Source: Pseudomonadota bacterium (lineage in GTDB: Bacteria; Pseudomonadota; Alphaproteobacteria; Caulobacterales; Aquidulcibacteraceae). Taken from it: 64,000 nucleotides of DNA. The stretch's first letter is position 1; each line of letters opens with the position of its first letter. This document shows, one piece after another, positions 8,791-16,427 of the stretch. Location of the stretch: contig JAIUOD010000001.1 in the NCBI GenBank assembly GCA_020161405.1, positions 992,001 through 1,056,000 of the forward strand. The letters are read 5' to 3'. The translations under genes and the position numbers were made by a program. The notes under the pieces were generated by a model. The model was not told where the DNA came from. It worked only from the letters and a program-made list of their open reading frames with translations, and did no database searches.

Positions 8791-9840
8791 TTATAATGCT
8801 TTTCTTCTTCTTATCTCTGACGCGGCATAAATAAAGGCAAAGCCGATAATTACGCCAATCCAAAGCTGTGGTTCGGCAAAGGTTTGGTAAACACCACTCA
8901 TATCAATGCTGAAATTGTTGTCTCTTATGGTTTGCGTATTTTCAACGCTTTTAAATGCTTTACCAAATGCTTCAATGATTGGTTGCCCGCTTAAATGCTG
9001 CAATGGAGTTAAAGCTGAATCAACCGACCCTTCAAAGAATATTTTTGCAAGCAAAGGCAAAAGTCCGATCGGCAAAACTGCCCAAAAGAAAGGTGATTTT
9101 GGCGCAAATGCAGAGCTTACGAGAAACCATCCATAAACAGGTAAAGCCCAAAGTGCATATCCGAACAATACAATGATAATATCAATCCAAAGTTGACCAG
9201 TAGTGTTTGCAACAACACCTATATCAAGCAAACTAGCATTCGGGATTTTAATGCCCATGATGTTTACTGAAACTGCAATCAATACCATCATTGCGATATG
9301 CAATACAAAGGCACTTAATGCTGCAAACCCTAGGCCACCACCTACAATACTTACAATTTTTGCACCTGCGGTTTGTAAATCACTTATTGGCAGTGACTTC
9401 CAAAACATAATATTACGTTCTTTACGCTCATCATATAACGCCCCTGCAAGCACAAAAATGATTGCGATTACGGATACTGATATTGGTATAATTGCGCTTA
9501 CTGCACTTGCCATAACAAAGACTTGTGAGATGGCTTTAACATCTTGAGAATCAACTTTTCCAACAAATGGCTCTTTGGTTGTTCCATTATCTTTGTAAAG
9601 AACGCCATTTTCTTTATAGATTTTGTAATGTTCGCCGTCCATTTCAATGTCTGCATTTACATTGGCATCTGATGTTGCGCCAAAATACATTCCATTGTCA
9701 TTGCCAAATTCGAATTTTCCTATTGCAATGGAAATAAAAACAAGGGCGAATATAACGCTTGCTATTGCCATAGGTGTGATAATTAAAGCACCACGGTTTT
9801 CGCTTAAATCGCGTTTTATAAGTGTAAGAAACTTTTTCAT
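8791..9840 (-). CDS. ABC-2 type transporter permease
   Basis: An inner-membrane permease of 349 residues. An N-terminal cytoplasmic stretch KKFLTLIKRDLSENRGAL leads into a first helix (about 19-40). A large extracytoplasmic loop of about 80 residues follows, then five further helices. The segment LYDERKERNIMFWKSLPISD between helices is typical of ABC-2 permeases. It is the third gene of a gntR-ATPase-permease operon, 93 bases after the ATPase. The substrate is unknown; YtrABC-type systems export lipid-like or peptide compounds or respond to cell-envelope stress. Confidence 0.85.
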   Translation of the reverse strand: MKKFLTLIKRDLSENRGALIITPMAIASVIFALVFISIAIGKFEFGNDNGMYFGATSDANVNADIEMDGEHYKIYKENGVLYKDNGTTKEPFVGKVDSQDVKAISQVFVMASAVSAIIPISVSVIAIIFVLAGALYDERKERNIMFWKSLPISDLQTAGAKIVSIVGGGLGFAALSAFVLHIAMMVLIAVSVNIMGIKIPNASLLDIGVVANTTGQLWIDIIIVLFGYALWALPVYGWFLVSSAFAPKSPFFWAVLPIGLLPLLAKIFFEGSVDSALTPLQHLSGQPIIEAFGKAFKSVENTQTIRDNNFSIDMSGVYQTFAEPQLWIGVIIGFAFIYAASEIRRRKAL

Positions 9841-9933
9841 TTTTTTGTTCCTTTTAAATTTTTAATTTGGCGCAAATTTGGGTTTTGAGCCTCATTATCA
9901 TTTAATGGTTCTGCCAATTTTGGTTTTGCATTT

Positions 9934-10827
9934 TTAATTAGTGCCACTAGCATTTTCACCCCCATCGCTTGCAAGTGCTACGAAAAGGTCGGCTAGTGAA
10001 ACGCGTCTTGCATCGCCTAGTGACGCAAGAGAATCATTTGTTTGATTATTGTAAACATAGGTTGTGCGACCCATAAGGCTTCTTGAATAAATTGGCCCCA
10101 TGCTTTGCGCTTTGATTTTCAAATCATCACCTACATCAACACAAAGGAATTTATCCGAAATATCATCCAATGATGCATTAAGGGTGATTTCACCATTTTT
10201 GATGAACATTGCATGGGATAAAATTGGTTCAATTTCGTCAATTTGGTGGGTGGTTACCAAAATTGTACGGGTTTCATCAAAGAAATCTTGCAAAATTGCA
10301 TCATAAAAAGCATGGCGATTTATTATATCCAAACCCAAAGTCGGTTCGTCAAGAACAAGTAATTTTGCATCAATTGCCAAGGCAATCGCCAAATGAACTT
10401 GAACCATCATACCTTTTGACAAAGTTTTTACTTTGTTTTTAAGCGGAATTTTGGCATCAATAATTCTTTTTTTTGCTTTTTCGATTGAAAAATTAGGATG
10501 AATATCACTAAGCCAACTCAATAATTCATCAATACGTGCCCATTTTGGTAATGTGGCAACATCGGCAATGAAGCAAACATCATTCATCAATTGTGCGCGA
10601 TTTTGCAATGGATTTTGTCCCATAACCAATATTTGACCATCAAATTCAGAAAGGCCAAGTATGCAATTAAGCAAAGTCGATTTACCAGCACCATTTGCGC
10701 CAATTATTCCAACAATTTGACCCGTAGGGATTTCAAAGCTGCTTGGTTTAAGGGCTTGTTTTGCGCCGTATGATTTTGCAAGATTACTTGCAATAATTAA
10801 TGGCTTTGATTGAATTTCTTCAGTCAT
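9934..10827 (-). CDS. ABC transporter ATP-binding protein
   Basis: Cytoplasmic ATPase (297 residues) that drives the permease encoded just downstream. Walker A is GANGAGKST (about 43-51), the signature is LSKGM (about 136-140) and Walker B with D-loop is LLVLDEPTLGLD (about 157-168). An H-loop histidine (VTTHQ) follows. The C-terminal 80 residues are extra to the ATPase core. The start overlaps the gntR stop by eight bases, so the two are translationally coupled. Confidence 0.92.
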   Translation of the reverse strand: MTEEIQSKPLIIASNLAKSYGAKQALKPSSFEIPTGQIVGIIGANGAGKSTLLNCILGLSEFDGQILVMGQNPLQNRAQLMNDVCFIADVATLPKWARIDELLSWLSDIHPNFSIEKAKKRIIDAKIPLKNKVKTLSKGMMVQVHLAIALAIDAKLLVLDEPTLGLDIINRHAFYDAILQDFFDETRTILVTTHQIDEIEPILSHAMFIKNGEITLNASLDDISDKFLCVDVGDDLKIKAQSMGPIYSRSLMGRTTYVYNNQTNDSLASLGDARRVSLADLFVALASDGGENASGTN

Positions 10828-11194
10828 TATTGCCCCCTGTGTTTAATAATTCTTTTTTACTTAGGCCAAGCGCATCGATGCGTTTTAAAATTTCTGGCCA
10901 TTCGTTTTTTATGAAATTTTCGCGTTCGCGTGCCAAAAGGCTTTGCGCAACATTAGGTGCAACAAACATTCCAAGTCCCCGTCTTTTTTCAATCAGACCC
11001 TCATCAACTAATTCTTGAAAGGCGCGTGAGATGGTCAATGGATTGACTTTTAAATCTAAAGCTAATTGGCGAACGCTTGGTATTGCATCACCTTCTTTAT
11101 AAGTTTCATCCATGATTGCGCCTTGCAATCTATCTTTTATTTGTTTCCAAATTGGCAGATCATCCCGCCAGTCAAAGCTAACGCCACGTGTCAT
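10820..11194 (-). CDS. GntR family regulator, YtrA subfamily
   Basis: A short transcription factor of 124 residues. The N-terminal winged helix-turn-helix (about 12-78) shows PIWKQIKDRLQGAI and IPSVRQLALDLKVNPLTISRAFQELVDEGLIEKR with a GLGMFV wing end. Only about 45 residues follow, which is the small effector-less C-terminus of YtrA-type GntR proteins. These usually repress their own operon with the ABC transporter, and here the ABC genes follow directly. Candidate operator repeats lie just upstream at 11213-11237. Confidence 0.9.
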   Translation of the reverse strand: MTRGVSFDWRDDLPIWKQIKDRLQGAIMDETYKEGDAIPSVRQLALDLKVNPLTISRAFQELVDEGLIEKRRGLGMFVAPNVAQSLLARERENFIKNEWPEILKRIDALGLSKKELLNTGGNND

Positions 11195-11212
11195 GTTGTT
11201 CCTTTCGTGCGC

Positions 11213-11262
11213 TGTATTGGTGCTTGGGTGTATTGGTAATCTATAACACTCTGTTTGTCAAG
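11213..11262 (-). promoter_or_regulatory. Promoter and candidate operator of the gntR-ABC operon
   Basis: Read leftward, a perfect -35 hexamer TTGACA occupies 11262-11257. Downstream, the nonamer TGTATTGGT (plus-strand reading) occurs twice as a direct repeat at 11213-11221 and 11229-11237, 16 bases apart. The repeats cover the expected -10 and early transcribed region, where a YtrA-type repressor would act. The -10 itself is not clear. Confidence 0.5.
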
Positions 11263-11266
11263 CAAT

Positions 11267-11307
11267 AAAAAACCCCAATTGCATATATTCTGCAATTGGG
11301 GTTTTTT
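11267..11307 (-). terminator. Rho-independent terminator of the peroxiredoxin gene
   Basis: A perfect stem joins 11267-11283 and 11291-11307 with core CCCCAATTGCA/TGCAATTGGGG, a seven-base loop and A/T runs on both sides, so it could work in both directions. It lies 15 bases after the peroxiredoxin stop and upstream of the gntR promoter, both leftward. It therefore insulates the two units. Confidence 0.9.
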
Positions 11308-11322
11308 ATTGATTTAATTGAA

Positions 11323-11916
11323 TTATTTTTGTTCTTTTAAAGCTTTCACGGCTTCTAAAGTCAATTTCACGTGATTTTTATAATCAAGATTTGAATAAAT
11401 AAATTTTATTTTTCCATCCTGACCAATCACAAATGATGTACGATTACTTCTGTCACCTGTTGGGCCAAATCCCACGTTATATGCTTTTATGGTTTCAGGT
11501 GTGGCGATTGCAACGGCAAATTTATCGCGGCATTCCTCTTTAGAGAATTTTTTTTGCCCTTCTATATCATCGCTGCTCATACCGATAATGTCGGCGCCTA
11601 ATTTTTTGAACTCTTCAGTTTGTTCTGCAAATTCATGTGCTTCTGCGGTGCAGCCAGGGGTAAAAACTTTAGGGAAGAAATATAAAACCAAAGGGCCTTT
11701 TTGGAGTTTTTCATGTAGATTTAATTCAAATTCATTTCCCGCTAATGCGCCTTTTGTAATAATATTGGGTGCATTATCCCCAATTTTTAAAATTACATTT
11801 TCTTGTGGCTTTTTTTGCAACATGGCGCTGTTTTCATTTTTGGGTTCTTGATTCGGCCCGCAAGCAGCCAAAGTCATAATAGATATAATGCTTATTGCCG
11901 AAAAAAAATTGCGCAT
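11323..11916 (-). CDS. Lipoprotein peroxiredoxin (AhpC/TSA family, BCP-like)
   Basis: A thiol peroxidase of 197 residues, probably anchored as a lipoprotein. The N-terminus has a hydrophobic stretch and lipobox LAAC with the lipid-modified cysteine at residue 19. The peroxidatic cysteine sits in FTPGCTAEAHEF, preceded by VLYFFPKVFTPGC; a second cysteine is in KEECRDKF. The RTSFVIGQDGKI segment fits the BCP/PrxQ group. It would reduce hydroperoxides on the periplasmic side. It is a single-gene unit with its own terminator. Confidence 0.88.
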   Translation of the reverse strand: MRNFFSAISIISIMTLAACGPNQEPKNENSAMLQKKPQENVILKIGDNAPNIITKGALAGNEFELNLHEKLQKGPLVLYFFPKVFTPGCTAEAHEFAEQTEEFKKLGADIIGMSSDDIEGQKKFSKEECRDKFAVAIATPETIKAYNVGFGPTGDRSNRTSFVIGQDGKIKFIYSNLDYKNHVKLTLEAVKALKEQK

Positions 11917-12086
11917 GTATCGCTCCTTTAACGTTAACGTAACATAAAACTTTGTTTTTGCAATTGTTTTTCATTCGCATTTATAATTTTTTCAAAAAAT
12001 TTTTTGGATTTTATTTTTGAAATAAAAATTAATGAAGATATCTTTTGTTTGAAAACTTACATATTGAATGCATTTTTCAATAATAT

Positions 12087-13025
12087 CTAAATATTATCTA
12101 GCCAATCACTTACTAGGGCATGGGCAATAGCCGAAGGCCTTGGCCCAAAAACTTTAGTGCCATTAATTTCAAAACCATCTTTACTTAGCAATTGGCGCAC
12201 TTCATCGCGACTAAGCCATAAAGCGTCTTCTAATTCATCTTCATTGATTTTAATTTCACTATTTTTGGCAAAGGCGTGAAGCCCAATCATTAATTGTGAT
12301 GCAAAAGGCCATGGTTGGTTTGCAATATATTCAACTTTTTCAATTTCAATTGAAGTTTCTTCAAAAACTTCGCGTTTACAGGCCTGTTCAATTGTTTCGC
12401 AAGGTTCCATAAAGCCTGCAAGTATTGAATAAAGGCCAGGTGGAAAAAATTTCGAACGACCAAAAAGACATTTATCATCCTTCGTTACAAGCATAATAAC
12501 GACAGGGTCAACACGCGGGAAATGTTCTGTATTACAATTTGGGCATATGCGTTTAAAACCAAAGTCAGCAACATCAGTTTTACTTCCGCATTTTGCGCAA
12601 AATTGATGATTTTTGTGCCACGAATATAATGAATTCCCAAGGCCGTAAATTTCACTTTCCGTAATTTTAATTTGCCATAATGCAGATCTTAAAATTTGGA
12701 AGCTGCCATTGAGTTTTTGTTCGCAATCTTCTTTATATTTTGCGTCTATATTAAGTAGTAAAATGGGCGCATTTGCATCATTAAAACCCGCGGCAATCCA
12801 GAATGCATTATCATTCACAAAGCCTTTTATATCTTCATATTTATAGGTTGTGGGATTTGTGATTTTGTCATTTTGAACGGGGAAGAACACAAAATCATCG
12901 CAAAAAAGTGCAATTTTTGTAACGGGGTTTTTAAGCGCATCCTGCAAGAATGATGGTGAAATGCGTATATTGGCGTCGCGATTAAGGATATTTTTTGAAA
13001 AACTTATTTCATTGAATTTTGACAT
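12087..13025 (-). CDS. nudC: NAD+ diphosphatase / NAD-capped RNA hydrolase NudC
   Basis: Nudix hydrolase that cleaves NAD(H) and removes NAD caps from RNA. The 312-residue protein has the zinc ribbon CAKCGSKT...CPNCN (about 142-164). A Nudix domain follows with GFMEPCETIEQACKREVFEET, matching GX5EX7REUXEEXGU except that the usual EExG glycine position reads Ser (EETSI). The NudC-specific SQPWPFPxS motif appears as NQPWPFASQ. It lies alone on the minus strand, divergent from the CPBP gene. Confidence 0.93.
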   Translation of the reverse strand: MSKFNEISFSKNILNRDANIRISPSFLQDALKNPVTKIALFCDDFVFFPVQNDKITNPTTYKYEDIKGFVNDNAFWIAAGFNDANAPILLLNIDAKYKEDCEQKLNGSFQILRSALWQIKITESEIYGLGNSLYSWHKNHQFCAKCGSKTDVADFGFKRICPNCNTEHFPRVDPVVIMLVTKDDKCLFGRSKFFPPGLYSILAGFMEPCETIEQACKREVFEETSIEIEKVEYIANQPWPFASQLMIGLHAFAKNSEIKINEDELEDALWLSRDEVRQLLSKDGFEINGTKVFGPRPSAIAHALVSDWLDNI

Positions 13026-13103
13026 TTAGATTAAATACACTTTTCTTAAATGCTTTGTCGATACATTATTTAAGAAATTCAAAAATAATTTAGGGTTTTA
13101 TTA

Positions 13104-13910
13104 GTGCAAGATTTTTTTAAAAAAATTCCCATAAAATATCATGCAATAATTTATGCAATAATTTCCATTCTATGTGTTTATATTGCCGGTGAAACAAGCA
13201 AAATAATTGCATTTTTTGCAAATACTAAAGGTATTAATTTCCCCATTCGTGAATTTATAAACCTTGCAATCATTTTGCTTTTTGCCAAAATGTTTTTCGC
13301 AAGAGAAAATGACTTAATAGCAATCAAAGACTTTAATTTTAGCGCAATTCTAATTGGTGTTTTATGTGCTTTATTGATTGTTTGCGGGTCATGGGTAATT
13401 GCGCTTTTTACAAAGACAATATCAGTTTCGTTTAAAAATAATTTTATATATGGCCCATTATTATTCAGTTTCATAATTCTTTTCATTCACGGCTTTTGCG
13501 AAGAATATATTGCGCAAAAATTTGTTAGAATTAAGCTTGTTGAAAATTATGGGCTTTTAAATGGCATATTGTTATGCGCATTGATTTTTCCAATAATTCA
13601 ATTTTTACAAGGATATAGAAATCCACTTTTTATTATTGATTCATATCTGTTGGGGCTGATTTTTACAATTTTGGCAAATAGATTTGGTTATATTTCTGCT
13701 GCGGCTTTACATGGTATTTGGACATGGCTCGAGCTTGTGGTCGCGCCTGAAATATTCGTTTTAAGGGTCAATCAAAATAATGCATGGTTTTCACAAAGTG
13801 ATACTTATGGAAGCGCCTCTTTGCTAATTATATGCGTGGTCTTGATATTTGCGCTTTTGTTTTTTGATATTTTTGGCTACAAGAGCGCGCATGACAAGAA
13901 GCAGCATTGA
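13104..13910 (+). CDS. CPBP family intramembrane protein
   Basis: A membrane protein of 268 residues with about eight hydrophobic segments. The EEYIAQKFVRIKL motif (EExxxR type), following HGFCEE, and a later LHGIWTW histidine are the conserved residues of the CPBP (Abi/CAAX protease-like) family. The start is a GTG with AGGG about ten bases upstream; no ATG occurs near the N-terminus. The stop overlaps the downstream methyltransferase gene by 20 bases. The substrate is unknown. Confidence 0.78.
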   Translation: MQDFFKKIPIKYHAIIYAIISILCVYIAGETSKIIAFFANTKGINFPIREFINLAIILLFAKMFFARENDLIAIKDFNFSAILIGVLCALLIVCGSWVIALFTKTISVSFKNNFIYGPLLFSFIILFIHGFCEEYIAQKFVRIKLVENYGLLNGILLCALIFPIIQFLQGYRNPLFIIDSYLLGLIFTILANRFGYISAAALHGIWTWLELVVAPEIFVLRVNQNNAWFSQSDTYGSASLLIICVVLIFALLFFDIFGYKSAHDKKQH

Positions 13911-14565
13911 TTTAAGCCCGAAAACAATCGAATTTTTGATTGAGAATAATTATAAAGAAACAGAGGCTTTGAAGGCCTGCCGCGAAGAAACGCAAAACCA
14001 TCCGCGCGCAAATTACCAAATAGCCCATGAACAGGGTGCATTCATGGCTTTTATGACGCGTTTAAACGATAGTCGTATCGCCGTTGAAATTGGGGTTTTC
14101 ACTGGTTATTCATCACTTGTAACCATGAATTCTATGGTGAAAAACGCAGGGCCAAATGCGCATTTATTTGCGCTTGATATGTCTGGTGAATATCTTGAAA
14201 TTGCACAAAAATATTGGGCAATGGCAAATTTTGATAAATATATCACCCCAATGAAAGGTGATGCCATTCAATCCTTGGAAAAATTATTGGAAATGGGATA
14301 TGCGGGCAGGGTGGATCAAGTCTTTATAGATGCCGATAAAGCAAATTATCCAATTTATTATGAATATGCATATAAATTGCTTAGGAAAGCTGGCCTTCTA
14401 TTGGTTGATAATATGTTTTTATCGGGCCGCGCAATCGAACCAAAAGAAGATGATAAACAAGGTCTTGCAATTAATGAGCTTGCAAAAACAGCATTAAATG
14501 ACAAAAGGTTTGAAATCTGCCTTACTTCGGTTGGCGATGGCATTTTAATGGCTAAAAAGATTTAA
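13891..14565 (+). CDS. O-methyltransferase (SAM-dependent, class I, family 3)
   Basis: Soluble methyltransferase of 224 residues. Motif I reads AVEIGVFTGYSSL, the acidic motif is HLFALDMSGEYLEIAQKYW, and motif VFIDADKANYPIYYEYA carries the metal-binding aspartates of the caffeoyl-CoA/catechol O-methyltransferase group. The ATG at 13891 was chosen over a start 14 codons earlier because family similarity begins at MTRSSIDLSP. It overlaps the CPBP gene by 20 bases and converges on the Hpt-like gene with a four-base stop overlap. Confidence 0.88.
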   Translation: MTRSSIDLSPKTIEFLIENNYKETEALKACREETQNHPRANYQIAHEQGAFMAFMTRLNDSRIAVEIGVFTGYSSLVTMNSMVKNAGPNAHLFALDMSGEYLEIAQKYWAMANFDKYITPMKGDAIQSLEKLLEMGYAGRVDQVFIDADKANYPIYYEYAYKLLRKAGLLLVDNMFLSGRAIEPKEDDKQGLAINELAKTALNDKRFEICLTSVGDGILMAKKI

Positions 14566-15035
14566 CTTAATTCGCCGCGCCCCTCACGTATTTTCTGTCT
14601 GCTTGCTGCAAGTGAGCAATCATCTACTAATTGTGCTACTGCAGCATCTTCATCAGAATTATCATGCAAAGTATGCAAAGCCGCGACCGAAATTTTCGTG
14701 ATTAAATTAGCATCAGGCTTGAAGCCGATTTGCGTATCATTAAGATAATGGCATAAAATATTGCTTATTTGACCAAGGCGTACGCGTTTTGCACTTCCTG
14801 CAAGGCCACGAATTTCATGCGCGCGTGACCAAATGAAATCACGTGCACCAACATCGCGAACCCTAGCGGCACGCGCAATTTCTTCCAATAATCGCGCAAC
14901 TTCACGCTGTATTGGTGTGCGCAATAAATCAACATTATCTTGTGCCCTTGCAACGGCCTCCGGCGTTATTAAGCGGGCAGCAGAGCCACCAACTTTTTTT
15001 TGCAACATGAATGATGGCGGGATGATTTCTGACAT
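14562..15035 (-). CDS. Hpt-like phosphotransfer protein next to a receiver
   Basis: A 157-residue, mostly helical protein. The segment SRAHEIRGLAGSAKRV has the H-x-[IL]-[KR]-G pattern of histidine phosphotransfer domains, with H73 the candidate phospho-acceptor. It is followed by a long helix as in Hpt bundles. It overlaps the upstream single-domain receiver gene, so the two may exchange phosphate. The start is uncertain: M1 (15035) gives a 67-base overlap with the receiver gene, while M10 (15008) gives 40. Comparable receiver/Hpt pairs occur in Caulobacterales genomes; this is from memory, not a search. Confidence 0.6.
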   Translation of the reverse strand: MSEIIPPSFMLQKKVGGSAARLITPEAVARAQDNVDLLRTPIQREVARLLEEIARAARVRDVGARDFIWSRAHEIRGLAGSAKRVRLGQISNILCHYLNDTQIGFKPDANLITKISVAALHTLHDNSDEDAAVAQLVDDCSLAASRQKIREGRGELS

Positions 15036-15595
15036 TTAGTCTGCCTCCCCAGTGCGCTCTGCTTTTCTTTTGCAAGACGTATTTTTAATTTTGCCTCTTC
15101 GGCTTCCGAATCATCTGATGAGCGGCGCCATGGGCCTGCGAAATCCTTTGGTGTTGTTCTTCTTCTGCATGGGCCAACGTAATTTGCAGTTTTTATAAAT
15201 GGCCTTGGCCTATCAACAACTGCAATTATTCGGTCAAGCAATGTGAGTGCTGAAATTGGTTTTGCCAATAATTCATTAATTCCCGCATCACGCGCCGCAG
15301 TAACTTTTGACCTTTCAGTGTGCCCAGTCATCATAATGATTGGAACGAAAGGAAATGGACTATCAGGTGCAGTTCTTACCATGCGTGCAAAATCAAGCCC
15401 ATCAATTGGATCCATATTTAAATCTGCAATAACAATATCAGGGACGCCGGCGCGCATTGCCTCCAAGGCGTCAGCACCATCACCAGCCTCTTTGACCGTT
15501 CCAACACCTATACCACGCAAAATTGCGACAACGATTGACCTCATGTGGGCGTTATCATCTACAACCAATACGTGTAAGCTGGAAAGGCCTGCCAT
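14969..15595 (-). CDS. Single-domain response regulator (CheY-like) with basic tail
   Basis: A receiver domain fills about 8-125: acidic pair DD near residues 13-14, phospho-acceptor aspartate D58 in DIVIADLNM, Thr in MMTGHT and Lys in LLAKPIS. The tail has the pattern RPFIKT..YVGPCRRR, a GP-RRR module seen after receivers in Caulobacterales-like regulators. It ends in a Lys/Arg/Cys-rich stretch that overlaps the next gene. The start is the ATG at 15595, which has GAGGG upstream; an earlier ATG at 15613 lacks this. The last 20 or so residues may not be native if a frameshift is present. Confidence 0.85.
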   Translation of the reverse strand: MAGLSSLHVLVVDDNAHMRSIVVAILRGIGVGTVKEAGDGADALEAMRAGVPDIVIADLNMDPIDGLDFARMVRTAPDSPFPFVPIIMMTGHTERSKVTAARDAGINELLAKPISALTLLDRIIAVVDRPRPFIKTANYVGPCRRRTTPKDFAGPWRRSSDDSEAEEAKLKIRLAKEKQSALGRQTKCQKSSRHHSCCKKKLVALLPA

Positions 15596-15726
15596 TTCAA
15601 TCCCTCGAAGCATACGGATTATACGTAGCTTATATTACAATTCTTATACCATCAACCTCTTAACTAATAGAGTTAAATAATAGTTTAAATAACCTGATTC
15701 CAATGCGTAATTTGGGTGCGACTAAA

Positions 15727-16359
15727 TTACTTTGCATATTCAAGATTAGATGGTGTTTGTGCAAATTCAACACTGACCGCGCCTTTATACTTTGCGAGGC
15801 TTGGATTGAAAACTACACCTCTATCATTTTCAGTGATTGGTATTTTACGCCCATCACTAAAAACTGCAAATGCGGCATTTGCACCTATAAATTTAATTGA
15901 GTTTAGTTTTGGTACCATAACGGCAAATGGACCAGCTACTGATAATGAAGAATGAAAATCACTGATTGCGTCACTGATAAGTGCAACGCTTATACGATTT
16001 GAAAGTGGGATAAGCGGAATTGCATCGATACTAAAGCCGCCTTTTTTAACGCCAATTATTTCAACTTTGCCGTGTTTTAGTGCATCATAGCTTGGGTAGG
16101 TAAGGATTTTGCCATTCTTATCATATTCAATCTTGGTTTTTTGACCATTATGAATAAGATTAAGCCCCTCAAGTTTGCCCTCTTTGATTACCAATCCATA
16201 TTGTATGCGAATATGATCACGCTTTTGTGGCGGTAGTTCAAGGAATTTATCATAAAAACCATATAATTTATTTGCAGGTAAAACTTTTGCATTTTGCGCA
16301 TAAACATTTGGCGCAATAATCGTTGATAATAATAATATACTTGGCAAAAATAGCTTCAT
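15727..16359 (-). CDS. Exported protein of unknown function
   Basis: A 210-residue protein with a Sec signal peptide (MKLFLPSILLLST...VYAQ). The rest looks like a beta-rich periplasmic domain without a motif I recognise. The ATG at 16359 has GGAGG a few bases upstream; a longer frame to 16404 has no such site. It follows the exported methyltransferase gene on the same strand after 68 bases, so the two could be one transcription unit. Its function is unknown. Confidence 0.7.
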   Translation of the reverse strand: MKLFLPSILLLSTIIAPNVYAQNAKVLPANKLYGFYDKFLELPPQKRDHIRIQYGLVIKEGKLEGLNLIHNGQKTKIEYDKNGKILTYPSYDALKHGKVEIIGVKKGGFSIDAIPLIPLSNRISVALISDAISDFHSSLSVAGPFAVMVPKLNSIKFIGANAAFAVFSDGRKIPITENDRGVVFNPSLAKYKGAVSVEFAQTPSNLEYAK

Positions 16360-16427
16360 TAAGCCCTCCATTTGGTGCGCAGTGTCTTTCACATCCCTTA
16401 CCAAAGGTGCAAGTTAAATTTATTCAA

